NCBI GenBank assembly: GCA_017893485.1
Contig: CM030366.1
Location: 73,060,227 to 73,124,226 of the forward strand
Source: Hemerocallis citrina
Lineage: Eukaryota; Streptophyta; Magnoliopsida; Asparagales; Asphodelaceae
DNA: 64,000 nucleotides
Reading direction: 5' to 3'
Both the position numbers and the translations under genes were made by a program. The notes beneath the pieces are model-generated. The model worked only from the letters and a program-made list of their open reading frames with translations. It did no database searches and was not told the DNA's origin. Below are positions 21,802 to 35,400 of the stretch, piece after piece (position 1 is the stretch's first letter; every line of letters starts with the position of its first letter).

Positions 21802-23184
21802 GAGCATTTGTAGTCATTCCCAAATTTTGGAAATTTTGGAAATTTTGGAAAAAAATAGAGGTCCAGTCGTTCTCAATATTTGAAAAATTTGAGTTTTGGA
21901 GGAACAATGCTCTTCTATATATGAGAGGAGAAATAAGAATTGTCAAAATATAGCAATCAGAAGATTAAGTTTCGTTCGTGCACAAATTTCTCTGAAAAAA
22001 TGATCGGATGAATATGATTTTTTGTTCCACAATTCTTGTCAAGTATTGGACAATGTTTAATTTTCCATCGGGAATTTTTTTTTCAGACGGGATTTTCGTG
22101 AAGTTTTATTCTCAATCTCATTTATTTATTTCTTTGATAGAACTAAGCCTATAAAAACCATTATGGATGCATTTTAGTATTAAATGGATAATTAATTAAG
22201 AATTAAGATGTAATTAGGATTAATTTAAAATTTAATTAAGGTTCTTAATTATAAAAAAAAAACTTTCGGATGAGATTTCATATCTCGTCGGTACCTTGTT
22301 TTTTTAAAAAAAAAGAAAATTTCAAACGGGATTTCATCTCCCGTCAATACATTTTTGGAATTTCAAACTCAAATTTGAATTTCAACGACCACAAGCTTGA
22401 CTTTAAAACTTCTACTTCTAAATATCAAAATAAAAAATTTTGAGTCTCACCGATTATTACATGCACTAAGAGCATCCACAGTGGTTTCTTATATTTGACA
22501 AATTGCCATTTTATAGCAAATCGATCGCTGCAGTGGTTTTCTATTTTGCCATTTTTTAGCAAAGCTGCTATATTCGTTTCTCATATATGAGAAACAGAAT
22601 AGCGATTCTCAAATTTTGAAAGACGGTACAACATATACCGTCCGATATATGTTATACCGTCTGATCATTTTTTTTTTAAAAAAGTGGGTCGGACGAATAA
22701 CATATACCGTCCGGTATATGTTATACCGGCCCACGTATATTATTTTTTTCAAATTTTTTTTCCAATCCAACGGTCAGATTTATTCTTAAAAAATAATAAT
22801 AAAATAATTAAAAAGGTCAGACGGTATAACATATACCGGCCGGTATATGTTATACCGACTAACCAAATCTGATAGTTAATATAGTTTAATAGGTTTAGTG
22901 GGTAGGTTAGGTGGATATAAATAGGTTTAGTTAGTTTTTAATTAGGTTTAGTCATTATTATATTATTTAATTTATTTAATTAATATAGTTTAATAGTTAA
23001 TAAGTAATTAACTTTTTTAAATTTATTTTTAAACGATGAGACGTCGCTAGCTTATTTTCTAAAAAATGAGAAACATATAGCAAACGAGCACTGCAGCAAA
23101 CATCCATATTTACTATTATTGTAGCTGCTATTTTTTAACAAATGAGAAAAACGACTGTGAATGCTCGAACGACTATAGATGCTC
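21802..23184. mobile_element. Nested Harbinger/Tourist-like MITEs, outer copy
   Basis: The left end GAGCATTTGTAGTCATTC pairs with the right end, whose reverse complement is GAGCATCTATAGTCGTTC. TAA follows the right end (23185-23187), and the left end is preceded by CAA. A second element is nested at 22470-23166. Palindromes of the ACGGGATATCATATCCCGT kind occur nearby at 21513-21560 and 22265-22345. No transposase frame is present. TAA targets and GAGCATC ends suggest PIF/Harbinger type; other superfamilies are not excluded. Confidence 0.5.
22470..23166. mobile_element. Harbinger-like MITE with CGGTATAAC palindrome cores
   Basis: The left end GAGCATCCACAGTGGTTTCT is preceded by TAA (22467-22469). 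The right inner end, reversed, reads GAGCATTCACAGTCGTTT. Inside are three copies of a roughly 45-nt palindromic module made of CGGTATAACATATACCG and its mirror, near 22622-22665, 22687-22733 and 22817-22860. The related element at 39619-40363 has the same layout with a different palindrome core. No coding frame is present. Confidence 0.6.
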
Positions 23185-23358
23185 TAAGGAAACATATATC
23201 ATCTAAAGATCCATACCCAATCTGACTCTACTTTGCATAAGATCCACACCCGGAACCTCGTCCGAACCGATTGGAGTCGGCTAAGCCCCAATTCTCACCT
23301 AAATAATTCCAAAGCGAGCTCGTCTCTTTCCACTCTCTTCTCAATCTCCTCCTCCGCT

Positions 23359-23380
23359 CTAGGGTTTTAGGAAACCCTAG
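23359..23380 (+). promoter_or_regulatory. Inverted telo-box pair in the AQR leader
   Basis: CTAGGGTTT (23359-23367) and AAACCCTAG (23372-23380) face each other 23-44 bases before the AQR start codon. The telo-box AAACCCTA is common near starts of plant housekeeping and translation or RNA-processing genes. The AQR promoter must lie in 23188-23350, bounded on the left by the MITE ending at 23184. Confidence 0.55.
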
Positions 23381-23402
23381 TTCCAAACCACCAACTCCGG
23401 CG

Positions 23403-26400
23403 ATGCCGAAGGTTTACGGCACCGGCATCTTCGACTTCCGCCGCCACCGCGTCGCCGAGTACGCCGGCGACAACCCTCCTCTCCCTCCTGAAAACATCCC
23501 CATCGCCTCCACCCTCTCCACTCCCATCACCCTCCAAGAAATCCAGCGCGATCGCCTCACCAAGATCGCCGCCGCCAACTGGCTACCCTCATCTGCATCT
23601 TCTTCTTCAGATCCTACGAAAAAATTCGATCCGGAGCTCGTCAAAGATATCTATGAGGCTGAGCTTCTGGTTTCCGGCGGGGGAAGGAAGACAGTGCCGC
23701 TCCAGAGAGTCATGATTCTTGAAGTCAGTCAGTATTTGGAGAATTATTTGTGGCCGAATTTCGACGCGGAGACGGCCACGTTTGAGCATGTCATGTCCAT
23801 GGTTCTTATGGTTAATGAGAAGGTAATTTGATCACAGTTTGTGTAAAAATTTTTTTGGGTATGTTTTGAGAGGTTAATTTTGGTTGTTTGTGTTTGTATT
23901 TGTGGTTGAAGTTTCGGGAGAATGTGGCGGCGTGGATATGTTTCTATGACCGGGAGGACTCGTTTAGAGGGTTTTTGCAGAGGGTTCTTCGCCTTAAAGA
24001 ACAGGTAAATTGGGGGAAAGGAATTAGGGAAGTGTAACCATGGAAAAAAAAATCTCATGGTTAATATTTTTGGTTGCTATTATTTGCATTAAATTAGTTG
24101 TTTTGTTATTGCAATTAGGCGTTTGATGTATGCTTCTGTTTACATTTATAGGGAAGAGAATTGAGTATTGTGGAGAAGACAAATTATTTGCTGTTCATGA
24201 TTAATGCCTTCCAGGTATGTATGTATATGCGAGGAAATTTTGGTTGACAAATATAGTTGGTTTCTTGGATAACTTCTATCCTGAACATGTTAATTCTGTT
24301 ACTTGATTTACCTTATTGTTGAGTTTAAAATTTATTACGTTTCCTGGACTCCAATATAACATTAACTTTTTTCAAATTTTATTTCCCTGCTACCCAAAAT
24401 TGGTGGATGAATTGTCATTGTTCTCTGTACTTTTTCAATTACTCTTGTTAGATGCTTGAAAAGATTTAAGTACTACTTATTTTGTGTGCTGGAGTTGTAG
24501 GTAAGTTAGGTGCAACTACTTATCATATTAATCTGCTAGGAATCTGAATGGAATTCTTCTGCCCTTTAAAAGCACAAACATGGATTCCCTGTCATGGATA
24601 AAAGACTGATACACCTAGTTGTCAAATCCTCAAGTACTACATAAAAATAGCATTAGTATATATAGCATGAAGTTTTGTGTCCACTACATGTTTCAATGCA
24701 ACAGCTTCATTATGTAAGATATCTTGATAGATACCAACTTTGTAAAGAATGATCTGTCATGTGTCCCATTGTTGTATTGACGAGTCTCTTAAAGCATCTA
24801 GTTTTATTCTTCAATATTCCTTAGCGAAGGAGAAATTAGAAAACTGACCATTTTATTTTTTTTCATTTGGCGGTACCTATCAAATCACTTGAACATGCAT
24901 CAGATATTGTTTACCGACACCACATTCATTGTAGTTGTTACTTTTAACACTGAAATAGCTGTATAATTATTTAATAGTTACTGCTTTTAATTTAATATTC
25001 ATAATTATAATTCAAGATACATATATCTAAATGGGTTTTCTTAAGGATTTTGGTATTTTAAACATAAAATTGTACTACCGAATTTGCATCTGCTACATTT
25101 TTATACAGATTTCTTCATAGTTTAGTTAATAAAAAATCAGTTCTTTATAAGTTATCAAGGATCTTTTTGGTATTGCCATCGGCAAAAAGTGCTTTATAAC
25201 AAAAGCATATAGTATTTAGCATGACAGAAGTGTTGTCCTAAAGTGCAAGAGTTGTTTGATTCCTAAATGTTTGGTATTTTTTTTGATGGAAGTGCTGTGA
25301 GTGGGTAAATTTTTTATAATAAGAATTTAAAGATTACCTCTTGGCTCCTGATTAAAATGTTTGATAACTTTAGTACTTCGAATCTAACAAAATATTATTG
25401 AACCTATTATGTTTAAATTGCTTCAATTGCAAGTTTTTTTACTTTAACGGAAGCATTTTTTTCCCCACATAGAATTTACTATTTTATGTGAAGTATTTGT
25501 AATGTAAAATTAAAACTTTTTGTGTAGCTATTAACAAAAAATGAACCTGAGATAAATATCTACTATTTATGGTATAGGTAAATAAATAAACATTAAAAGA
25601 TAGATTAATTATATAAAGGAATATCACATAGATGTGTGGTATGTATTTACATTATTCCCACTGTTCCTCCCTTTCTCCCATTGGCCACCCATATCAAAGA
25701 AGACAAAAACAAGAAAACCCACAATAGCATGGGCCATGGCCATTACATCATTAATTCTATTAATTCTATCATCTCCTATTGTATCTTACCCTAGCAACTC
25801 TAAGGCTTATCGACACACCATCATCGACTCCCTATGCTAAAGACATAGGACCATTCATGTTGTTGGTTTTGGTTGTTCAGACTACAAACAACGGGAGGCA
25901 AAAGGCTTTAGCTTAAATAGCAGGTGGGAACAAGAGAAATAGAAGGAGGTGTAGGTTTGCAATTTTTTTTTTTTTTTTTTTTGGAGGGAGGGGGGGGGGG
26001 GAGATAAATCTTGCAGAGGCAAAGAGGACAAGAGTGTGAGAGAAGTTTTATTGCGATGGAGAAAAGGAACAAGATCAGAATCATGATTATGAAACTTCAT
26101 TTTGCTGCGATGAAAAAGTTTTATACAAATCTCAAAGCACCTTTGGAAGTGTGGTAAAATAGGAAGTTTTGAAAAACCACTATGAGCCTAACTCTATTTT
26201 GGAAAATTTGTACCAAACACCTAATTTGCAGTCCTATGTGTTTTTAGGCTCGAAAGAGTGCTTTTGGACTCTAAGAAGCATCATCATACAAAGCCTAAAA
26301 GCAATACAGATTATTTAGAATTTTTTAGAAAAGAAACTAATTTTGTTAAACACATTTAGACTTTGTTTGGTATTGCTGAGAACAAAAAATGCTTTCGTTG

Positions 26401-29400
26401 AAAAGTGCTGGTATTAAAAGTACAGTTAGAAAGAATTATGTTTAACTTAATTTTTTTCCTAGTAAGTAAAATCCTTTTCTGAAAAGCTAAAAGTCCCATC
26501 TTAAGTACCTCGAGAAAAAAATGCTAAAACATAGTTTTAGAAGAAAAAACACTGTTCTAAAAATTTTGCTTAGCCGGCTGCTAGGAGGCGCTTGGGCGCT
26601 TGGCCGTCCCCATAAGACTTGCCTAGGCCCTTGGAAAAATTGATTTGGCCTCTTGGGCGTGTCTAGGCGGGCTTTATGCAGCCGAGGTGAACTCGAATGT
26701 AAAGATAAAGCTTAACCCGACCCGACATAGACCCATTTTATCGTCAAATTCCCAATTTTGATCCCAATCTACAATGTCTACTCCACTCTCAATTACAATC
26801 TCCAATCCCCACCGTCATCTCCACTCCCACCCCCTATCAACGTGGGCCTCCTCCTTCTCAACCACCCCTCCCAACCACCCCCTCTACTTTAGCCGCCGAT
26901 GCTGGCTCCCGACATTAGCCTCCCATATGCCTTCCGACGTCAGCCTCCCCCCTGCGGCCCTGTCGTCGCTGTTGTCGCTTACGTGTGCTACAATTCATTG
27001 GTCTTCAAACCCTTGCTTACTGTTTGTTTAATTTTTTTTTGTGTGCTTAAATTAGTTGCAAAACTCCATTGCTTTCAATTGACATGTTTTTTGTTTCGTT
27101 AAATATTTATATCTTCGTGATTTCACTAAAGCTCATCCTGCAATAGTAAGTGGAAAAATCAAGAGTAAGAATGAGTAGCAATAAAGAGCAGGATAATGCA
27201 TGGTGGAACAAAAAAAATCAAAAGATAAATAGAGGAAGAAAAAGGCCTAGCGCCTAGCCGCTTGGTCTAGGCGCTAGGCCCCAATCGGTCGTCCGATTAT
27301 CACGTAGCGACTTTTAGAACACTGAAAAAATACTTTTGATTAAACACACTTTTAATTAAGTTTGCCAAACACCTATTTTGAGCCTAAAAGAGTATTGAGA
27401 CCCAAAATCACTCTTAAAAAAATGCTAAAAGAGACTTAACCAGCCCGGACCAAAATATCTGATACACTAAGAAGATGCACCTGCTATGTTTAGTCTTTTG
27501 AATAGCTTAGAAGCTCTGCTTGGAAATCCACTAAATGTTCGAGGATCTACACCTAAAAGTTCGGTCGAGTTAGGATCAGATTATTAGTTATAAGGTCCTA
27601 TAGCCACCTCTATTTCTAGGAGATTTAGCTGGTCTTACCGTATAGTTTCCAACATGAAGTGGCATACCTGGTGCAGGTTCTATAATCAAAAGCTAATCCT
27701 TCATGTTTCTTGCATATATATCATTTTAGACCGGTTTCAATCAATATATTAACTAAGAGCACCATTTCTCAGTTTGTTGTCTAGATTAAAAAAGGTCCTA
27801 TACAGGTACACTGCATGTGTTGTATGATGCTTATAGTAAGCTCTCCTTGCTATTTGATTGGGGTTCACATGTCATAAATTGCGTTCACCTGCATAGATTA
27901 CTGAAATATGGGGGGACCATAGGGAGAGAGAGAGCAGGGGAATATGCCCCCATTCCCACCCAAATCTAGATAGCCCTACGTAGTACCCACTGAAGTTTTT
28001 TTCCCAGTGTAATTTGTAGAAAAGATCATATTAAAATCAGTGTAGTTGAAGGCTCTCCGCAGGTTCAAGGCTTAGGCTTAATAGCAGTTTGAGCTGCAAG
28101 CCTCAGTTAAAACTTCCCCCTTGTTCGAAGCTTCACTCAGGCTTGCGTCTAGACCCACCTTGGCAAAGGCTCGAGGCGTGCGCCTCAAGCAAAAGGCACG
28201 CTTGAACATAACAGACCCGACCCGACCCATCTTCAACCCTTCTCATACCTCGTAACTCCCTCACTTCTCTCTCACCTTCTCATCCCCAATTCCAAACCCT
28301 GACCCTAATCTCCACATCCCTAACTTCTCAATCTCCACTCATCAATCTCTTCTCCCTGTCAACAACATTGGCGACGACAACGAAGCAGCTCGGCGGCAAC
28401 ACGACAACATACAGCAGATCAACGGCTACATCGGAAGCAGATCGGCTGCGCCAACGACCTTCTTACTCCTTAGTTTCCAGACTCTTCACTCCTATTCTTG
28501 TTTCTTTCATTTCTGATTTTACACTTTTATGGTTTCTTTGTTGGGTTTTCGTCTATCGTTGCTTAAGATGTTTTTGCAATTTGCTTTGAAACAAAATTGT
28601 GAAGCTAGTTCATTCCATAATTTACTATAATCATGAAACCATTTCTTATTCAAACAATTGCATCATATCTCAGTGTAGAGCATGATTTATGGTCGGCTAA
28701 CTTTATGTTATTTTTGTAATATTTCAAAATACCTTACCATTTACTAAGACTGTAATACTGTAATATTGTATGCTCATTACTGCAATATTTAATTTGATGC
28801 TGTTGTAATTTTACTATATATGCTCATTACTGTAATATTGTAATACTGTATGCTGTATGACAAATATCTTCATTACTGTATGAAAATATGAATTGAAGGT
28901 TAACATGATATTATTGTAGTTTTAGAGAGGAACACATTGTATCACTTCTTCTTTGGGGGCAAAAAACACATTGTAGTTATACATTACAGAGGAACACATT
29001 GTAGTTTTACAAAAAATGATAACTTACATAGTTATCTTGGTCATTGTATGATATATTTTGTTGCTATAATGTTATCTTATTTGTTGCTATGATAACTTAC
29101 ATAGTTATCTTATTTTGTTGCTATGAGTTAAGTGAGGCTTACGCCTCAAATTGCGCCTTGCGCCCCAGGATTTATATGGGATAGTGAAATTGCGTTGCGC
29201 CTTACGCCTTTGACTGCACTGATTAAAATGAGTGCCAGCAACTTTGGAATTTAGGTACTTAATGTAATAGAAATTTGTTACATGGTTCCTTAAAAAGAAT
29301 TAAAATTAACAGTTGGTTTAAATACAACCAAATATTGCTTTCCTACCTTTTCCAATGAAGACATTAAATTTTAACCATTTTTTGTAATGTAAGAGTAGAG

Positions 29401-32400
29401 TTGCTAATTAGTCATAGTCAACCTTTCTCATTTTTAATATGAGGTGTTTAAGAGTTATGACGTACTGATTGCATGATCCCAATTTATTATAATTCAGTTC
29501 ACTATTTACTTTTGATTTAAATTTTCTTGTATAATTGGCTGATTATGAATTTGCAAGATTTATTATTGTGTACCTAGCTTTTACTTAAATTCTTGTGTTT
29601 TGTGGCAGAGTTTGGAGGATGAGATTGTCAGTGAAACTGTTCTGAAATTAGTCAGCTTGCAGTTGTGGCACAGTCTATCAGTCGGTAGATTTCAGGTGAA
29701 CATTGCTTCTTATATATGTATATTCACTAGTTTTGAGTTGGCATTTGGACTGAAAGCATTACATTCGATTTACCTTGTACAGATGGAGTTATGCCTAAAT
29801 CCCCATTTGATCAAGAAGTGGAAAAAACTGACCAAGAAAGAAGCTAAAGAAGCCAGGAAAGCAGGACGCCCATTTGATTCTTCAAATATGCTTGAAGTGA
29901 ATTTTTTGAGGAATCTAATCGAAGAGTTCTTGGAGGCAAGTTATTGAAACTTTGAAACTATTTACATTGCATTATCTCTTGATGCTAGTTTTATACTTAT
30001 ATTCTTATGTTATGTTGGAAAATATGCACCAGATACTTGATTCCAAGGTCATTCCGCAAAGACAAATTGATGATGAAGAGTTTAATAATTCATATGATAC
30101 TGAAATAGATGATTCATGTGTACTTTACTGTGAGAGGTTTATGGAATTTCTGATTGATCTATTGAGCCAATTGCCTACAAGAAGGTACTTGCTATTCTCC
30201 CCTTCTTCCTTTTTTTGGGTGTTAATTGCAATATACTCCGTCAATTAATTTATAATTGCAATCTGGCCCCCCAAATTCTGAATATTTAGTCCGTTAATAA
30301 TGTGACTTAATGTCTGCTGACGTCAGCAAAGTGTTAAATATCTAACCACTATTGAGATATCACATTTTACCCTCTGGTTAGATGGATTTTGAAATGCCAG
30401 GTGCCTTCAGATCCTCTCAAATAGTGTGTTCTTTTCCCCCTCAAGGACCTTTGCATCTCCTCAAAAAGTTTGTCCCTTTCATTTTCTTTCCTCTTCTTCC
30501 CTTCCATATTCTGTTTTCTAAATGCGACCCCTAACCCTTAATTCCAATCCTACCATTGCCACCAAATTACCTAAATCAGCCAGAACAACTCGAACCTATC
30601 TTCAATCTCCCCGGCATCACTAAACCCTCTCAAACCCTTCTTCCCAACCCAAGCACTCTTCATTGATGTTATCGCTTCACCATCCCAGTTACAACCTACT
30701 TTCAAATGCCCCAGAACCACCATGCTTCCTATCTCTGACCGCATGCGCTCTCCCCTCTTTCCAAATCCTCGGTCAAGGTCACCTCTCCACTTCTCTCCTC
30801 CAATCAGGTTCCCTCTTTCATACTTCTGGTCCCACCTGACTCCAGGAAAACCTCCCCTGCCTGTGCCATTTCCCATTCCCTCCCGCCCCATAAGTTTCTC
30901 TCCCTCTCTGCCGTCACCAGCTCCTTTTCGGACCCATCAAAATTTGGACCCTTCTCTTTCTCTAAAAAAAAAACTTGATATGGATAAAGGGTAATTTGAG
31001 ATCAAAGAGTACCATCAGTAACATTGTATTCACTAATTCAAAAATAAAATTGTTTTTGCTAGAGTTAAAAAAATGGACTGGATTGGTTAATTCAGGTTTA
31101 TTAAGGGACTACAATATCCATGATATAGGGACTAAAATGCAATTACACTTAGTTGGGGGACTGAAAATTGCAACTAACCCTATTCTTTTTGCTTTTGTTT
31201 TTGTTTCCCCCTTTTTTGGGAAATGATGTTGATATTTTGGTTGTGTATGTGCACTGATGCATTAGAAAGTCCCTTTTCTCACAAAATGCAGAATACTTCT
31301 AAAGTTAACTGTTATACCTTCCCCTTTTGCGTGTATCCTCTTCTTTCACAGAATTCTCCCATTGATGTAATATTCGTAGGTCATAGTAGAATGATATGTA
31401 CATACTGACTGGCACAATGATATTACAATGAACCCATGATACTCGGCAATTGCATTTTTGCCCCTTTTGCAGGGAGTCAATTTTGTATGGGTTTGGATTT
31501 GATGTTGAGGAAAGAGCGGCGTCATTAGAATCTTGATGTTAACAGGTCATATTCGGGTTTGGATCCTACAAGATCCTGGTAGGAGCAAGATTTTGTGCGA
31601 TCCACATGAGGATCCAAAACTATGTACTTAAATATTTTGGAGGATCCAAACCTGAAAGCTCGGGAGAACATGCAAAGAGTGACTACAGCAGCGATTCAAA
31701 TGAATTACTGGTTTTCCATCCCACATCTAATCCAATGGGTATTCTTTGCGGGTTTGGGGGGGGGGGACTTCAATATAATGCACAACTCCAGTTTGTTGAT
31801 AATGGCATTTCTTTTATATTTGTTGACATAAGGATTTACCTGGGAGAAACTGAGGATTATTAGGGGAAAATGATGGAAATTGTTTTGGGCAGTGTGGCAA
31901 ACACCCCTGCAAGAACAAGTACTGGGCGTGAGCAACAACACTAAAAAGTAGTAGACTGCTAGGAATATATTCGTTTATTGTTACCCAGTTAAAAGCAGCA
32001 GACTGCCAGGAATCCCTGGTCAAGTCAATGCATATATAGCCAGGCAATGTGTTCAGCATCCATCAATAATGAAATCTTTCACTAGATGGAAAGTGAATAC
32101 TTTGCTATGACCCCAAGGTTCTTTTTGTTCCTTCAATCACTTTCCCATGATCTAAGTAGTTAAAATCGGTTTTCAGAACTAATTGGTCTATGTCTGATTA
32201 GCGATTAATACCGATTAATCAGTGATTTTGCCAATTAATTGCCTTAGGATCTAATCAGAGACCTAGACTAGACTGATGATATGGCTAGAAATAGAACCAA
32301 ATCGGGACCGTTCAAATCGGACACGAATCTCAAAGCTCTCAGGAGCAAAGCGGTAATTTTCCATACAAACGAGTCCAAAAATGGGAACTGGGTCTTTTCC

Positions 32401-35400
32401 AAGGCCCAATAACCAAAAACGGATATGTATTACTGGGTTATGATGGTAGCTCACAGTGTAGTCGAAGGCGCGCCTGTGGCGTAGATGCCTAGACTATTTG
32501 CGCCTCATCCTTGCAAGGCGCATTGAGGCGCAAGCCTCGGTCTTCAGAATGTGAAAGGTCATGGATTCAAGTTATGCTAATCATTTTTTATGGGAGGATT
32601 CGTCCAATGATTAAGGAAAATATATAATTACTGCACATAATATTATAGTATATGGGAAAATGACCTTATAACATATGAGAAAATTTTCTAATTTAGATTG
32701 ATTATTATCGATTAATCACATAATGGGCGATCCATGTTATCATGATATATAATCTTATTTATAAATGTTAAAAACCCAGAAAAGTAATAGTGCGCTTCGG
32801 TTAGTAAGGCTTGTGTTTTAAATTGCGCCTTGCACCTCAGGCTTTTTATGGGGTAGTGAAGTTTGCTTTGTGCCTTTTGCCTTCGACTACACTAGTAGCT
32901 CATTATAAATAAACCTAGATCATTTAAAAAGTTATTTAAATTCATGGTTATCCTTAAAAGACGGTTTAAACAAAATCTCTTATCATGAAGGTATTTATAC
33001 TTTGTTTCCTATCCAAAAGCACCGGGAAGTAGAGATAAATGATTATCTCAAAACTGGTTCCAAAGATGACTATAAATACCCCTCTACTCCCATCATAAAA
33101 AATATAATCAGTATTTTTCTCCAAAAAAGCTTTCATAATCCTTCAAATTACTGACTTGTGCATCGGAGGGTTCATTGCCAGGATCAATCCCGGTGTTTTG
33201 AACTTTTTTGTAGGTCAGCAGCAGTATTGAGAACGGTCAACATCGACAAGTAGTAAAAAAGTTAGTTTTTATTGATTCCAAAAGAGTTCACAAATCATCT
33301 GTTTGCTCCCACACCAAAATTAGTAGCAACAGATTGGCACCGTCTGTGGGAATCATAAAAAGCAATCCGACCATACTCGCCCGTAAAAGCAATTTTTAGC
33401 CATGCCTTCAAAGGAAAAATAGAAGGTGGCGGCGTCAAACTGAAGAGCCACCCCTCTTCCTCCACCTCTACTTGAGGATGTTTTCCCTTAAGAAGATCAA
33501 CAAGTTTAGCAGCCTCAACCTGAACAGCTACCTCCCCAACAGGCTCGCCCCACGTCCAGAAGGGCTGGGCCGGGAGGCTCCCGTCGAAGCCGTCAAGAAC
33601 AACATCCTCTCCACGATCATGTCTCGGTCCACAATCCTTCTACCGACTCGATGGCTTCGCAAGGTCCTAAGGGGTCAAGAGACCTCCATCAAATTATTGT
33701 CAACTGCCAATTAGGGATCAACCTCCGAACCTGCTCGAATGAGAGATGCGCTCGTGATGAGATCCCTCATCCAGAACACCAGAGAAGTCAGAGGAGCCGT
33801 TCTCCCCGAAGGCCGAGATCCAGAAGGCCCACCTCCCCAAGGGTGCGAAGGGGGTCTCTTCACAGTCGACAGCGAAGAAGCCACTCTGCTGCTAGCCGAT
33901 CAGCGCCAAGGGTTCACAAGGATGGAGGGGCACCGTCACCAAGGTAGAATTCTGAAATTTCAAAGATGATAGCTTGCGAGTCCTTAATATCACTCCCAAT
34001 CACGATCGACAAGCACATAGCCTTCGCATGCCACCACTCATGAAGGAGTCTCGGGGGTTGATTAGATCCGACCAGAGGGACGATTTGGTTCATCACCGTC
34101 TTCGAGAGATGGAGATGCGCCTCAGCAAGATCAACTTCGAAGAAGGTCAACAGACCAAGAACTTTCGCCCGAGCAAACCCTCCTTCTCCAGGACCATTAT
34201 AGAAGCCCGTGTCCCCGAGACCTTCAAGCCGCTTATTTTGAATCCTACATCGGGGAGTGACCCGACTTATCATATTGAGAGTTTTAAAACCCTCACTATG
34301 ATCCATCAAGCCTCGGACTCGCTCCTTTGCAAGGCATTTTCGGCAACGTTGAGGGGACCAACGAGAGAATGATACTCCCGTTTATTCTCGACCTCCGTCT
34401 TCTTATTTGACCAGTTTGAGGAGCTCTTCATCACCCACTTCGTTAGCAGCCGACGTGCCGAGAAAACAAGTGCATCCTTGCTAGCCCTCAGTCAAAGGAA
34501 AGATGTTCGCCTTAGAGATTATGGTCGGTGCTTTACCCCCGAAGCTCGGTGTATTCTCTCTCGACCAATGAGTGGCCTCTGCAGCATTTATATACAACGT
34601 CATTAACGCCAACCTCAAGACGTTCCTTGCTAAGAAGCCTCCTCAGGACATCTCGGAACTCTTGCGTAGGAGTGAGAAGTACATCCGAGCTGAGGAGGCT
34701 TTCAACCCCCTCAGTCGAGAAGAGCCTTTTTTCGGGAGCAAATCGAAAAGTGCAAACGAATGATCCCAGAAATTTCAGAAAGACGACAATGGTCAGCGCT
34801 GCCGTGCTCCTCGTTTTGAGAAGTTCACCCCCTCAATGCTAGTATATCAATTGTTCTCATGGAGGTGGATAAGGAAGGGCTACTTTGCGCTTCCCTTAGA
34901 ATGAATACCCCAGCGAAGAGAATAAGAGACAAATGGTGCCGCTTTCACAGGGATCATGGCCACGACACAGATGATTGTCGGGCTCTTAAGGAGAAGATCG
35001 AAGAGGTCATATAGCGGGAACGCCTAGCCAAGTTCGTCAGAAAGGACATAGCCGATCCTCCTCTACCCCGGGAAGCCTACAAGCGGGCTGAGAAGCCCTC
35101 TGAGTCCCAAGACTTGGAGTCAGGAGCAGTCCTCTATTTGATCCACGGAGGGTCTATAGGGGGAGAATCAAACTCCTCCCGAAAGGCCTTCATCCGAGAA
35201 GTTTATTCAGTATAGAACTTTCCACCGCCCAAAAGCCTCGGGATTTCGGTGACGTTCTCAGACAGGGATTTAGAATGCGTCAGAATGCCCTCGTCATCAG
35301 TCTTAGTATGGTCAACTGCGAAGTTGGCTGGATCCTGGTCGACAATGGCAGTTCTGTTAATATCATTTTCCTGGAAGCCTTCCTAGGCCTCGAGCCTTTT

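Larger units (their letters stand above)
24215..29608 (+). other. AQR intron 3, 5.4 kb, with hAT-like insertions
   Basis: The intron separates exons 3 and 4 in phase 0. It contains two hAT-type elements (26550-27324 and 28038-29221) and AT-rich sequence. MITE-like segments with 'gtttggtattgc' and 'ccaaacacc' ends occur around 25160, 26200, 26350 and 27365; I could not fix their borders. A T-run and G-run lie at 25963-26000. No further gene is seen. Confidence 0.7.

Noticed and set aside
26774..28589. Small open frames in AQR intron 3
   Set aside because: They fall within two hAT-type elements and read as low-complexity; no transposase motif.
30571..30994. Open frames of about 100 codons on both strands in AQR intron 6
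   Set aside because: Low-complexity proline/serine-rich and glycine-rich translations inside a MITE; no domain or splice context.
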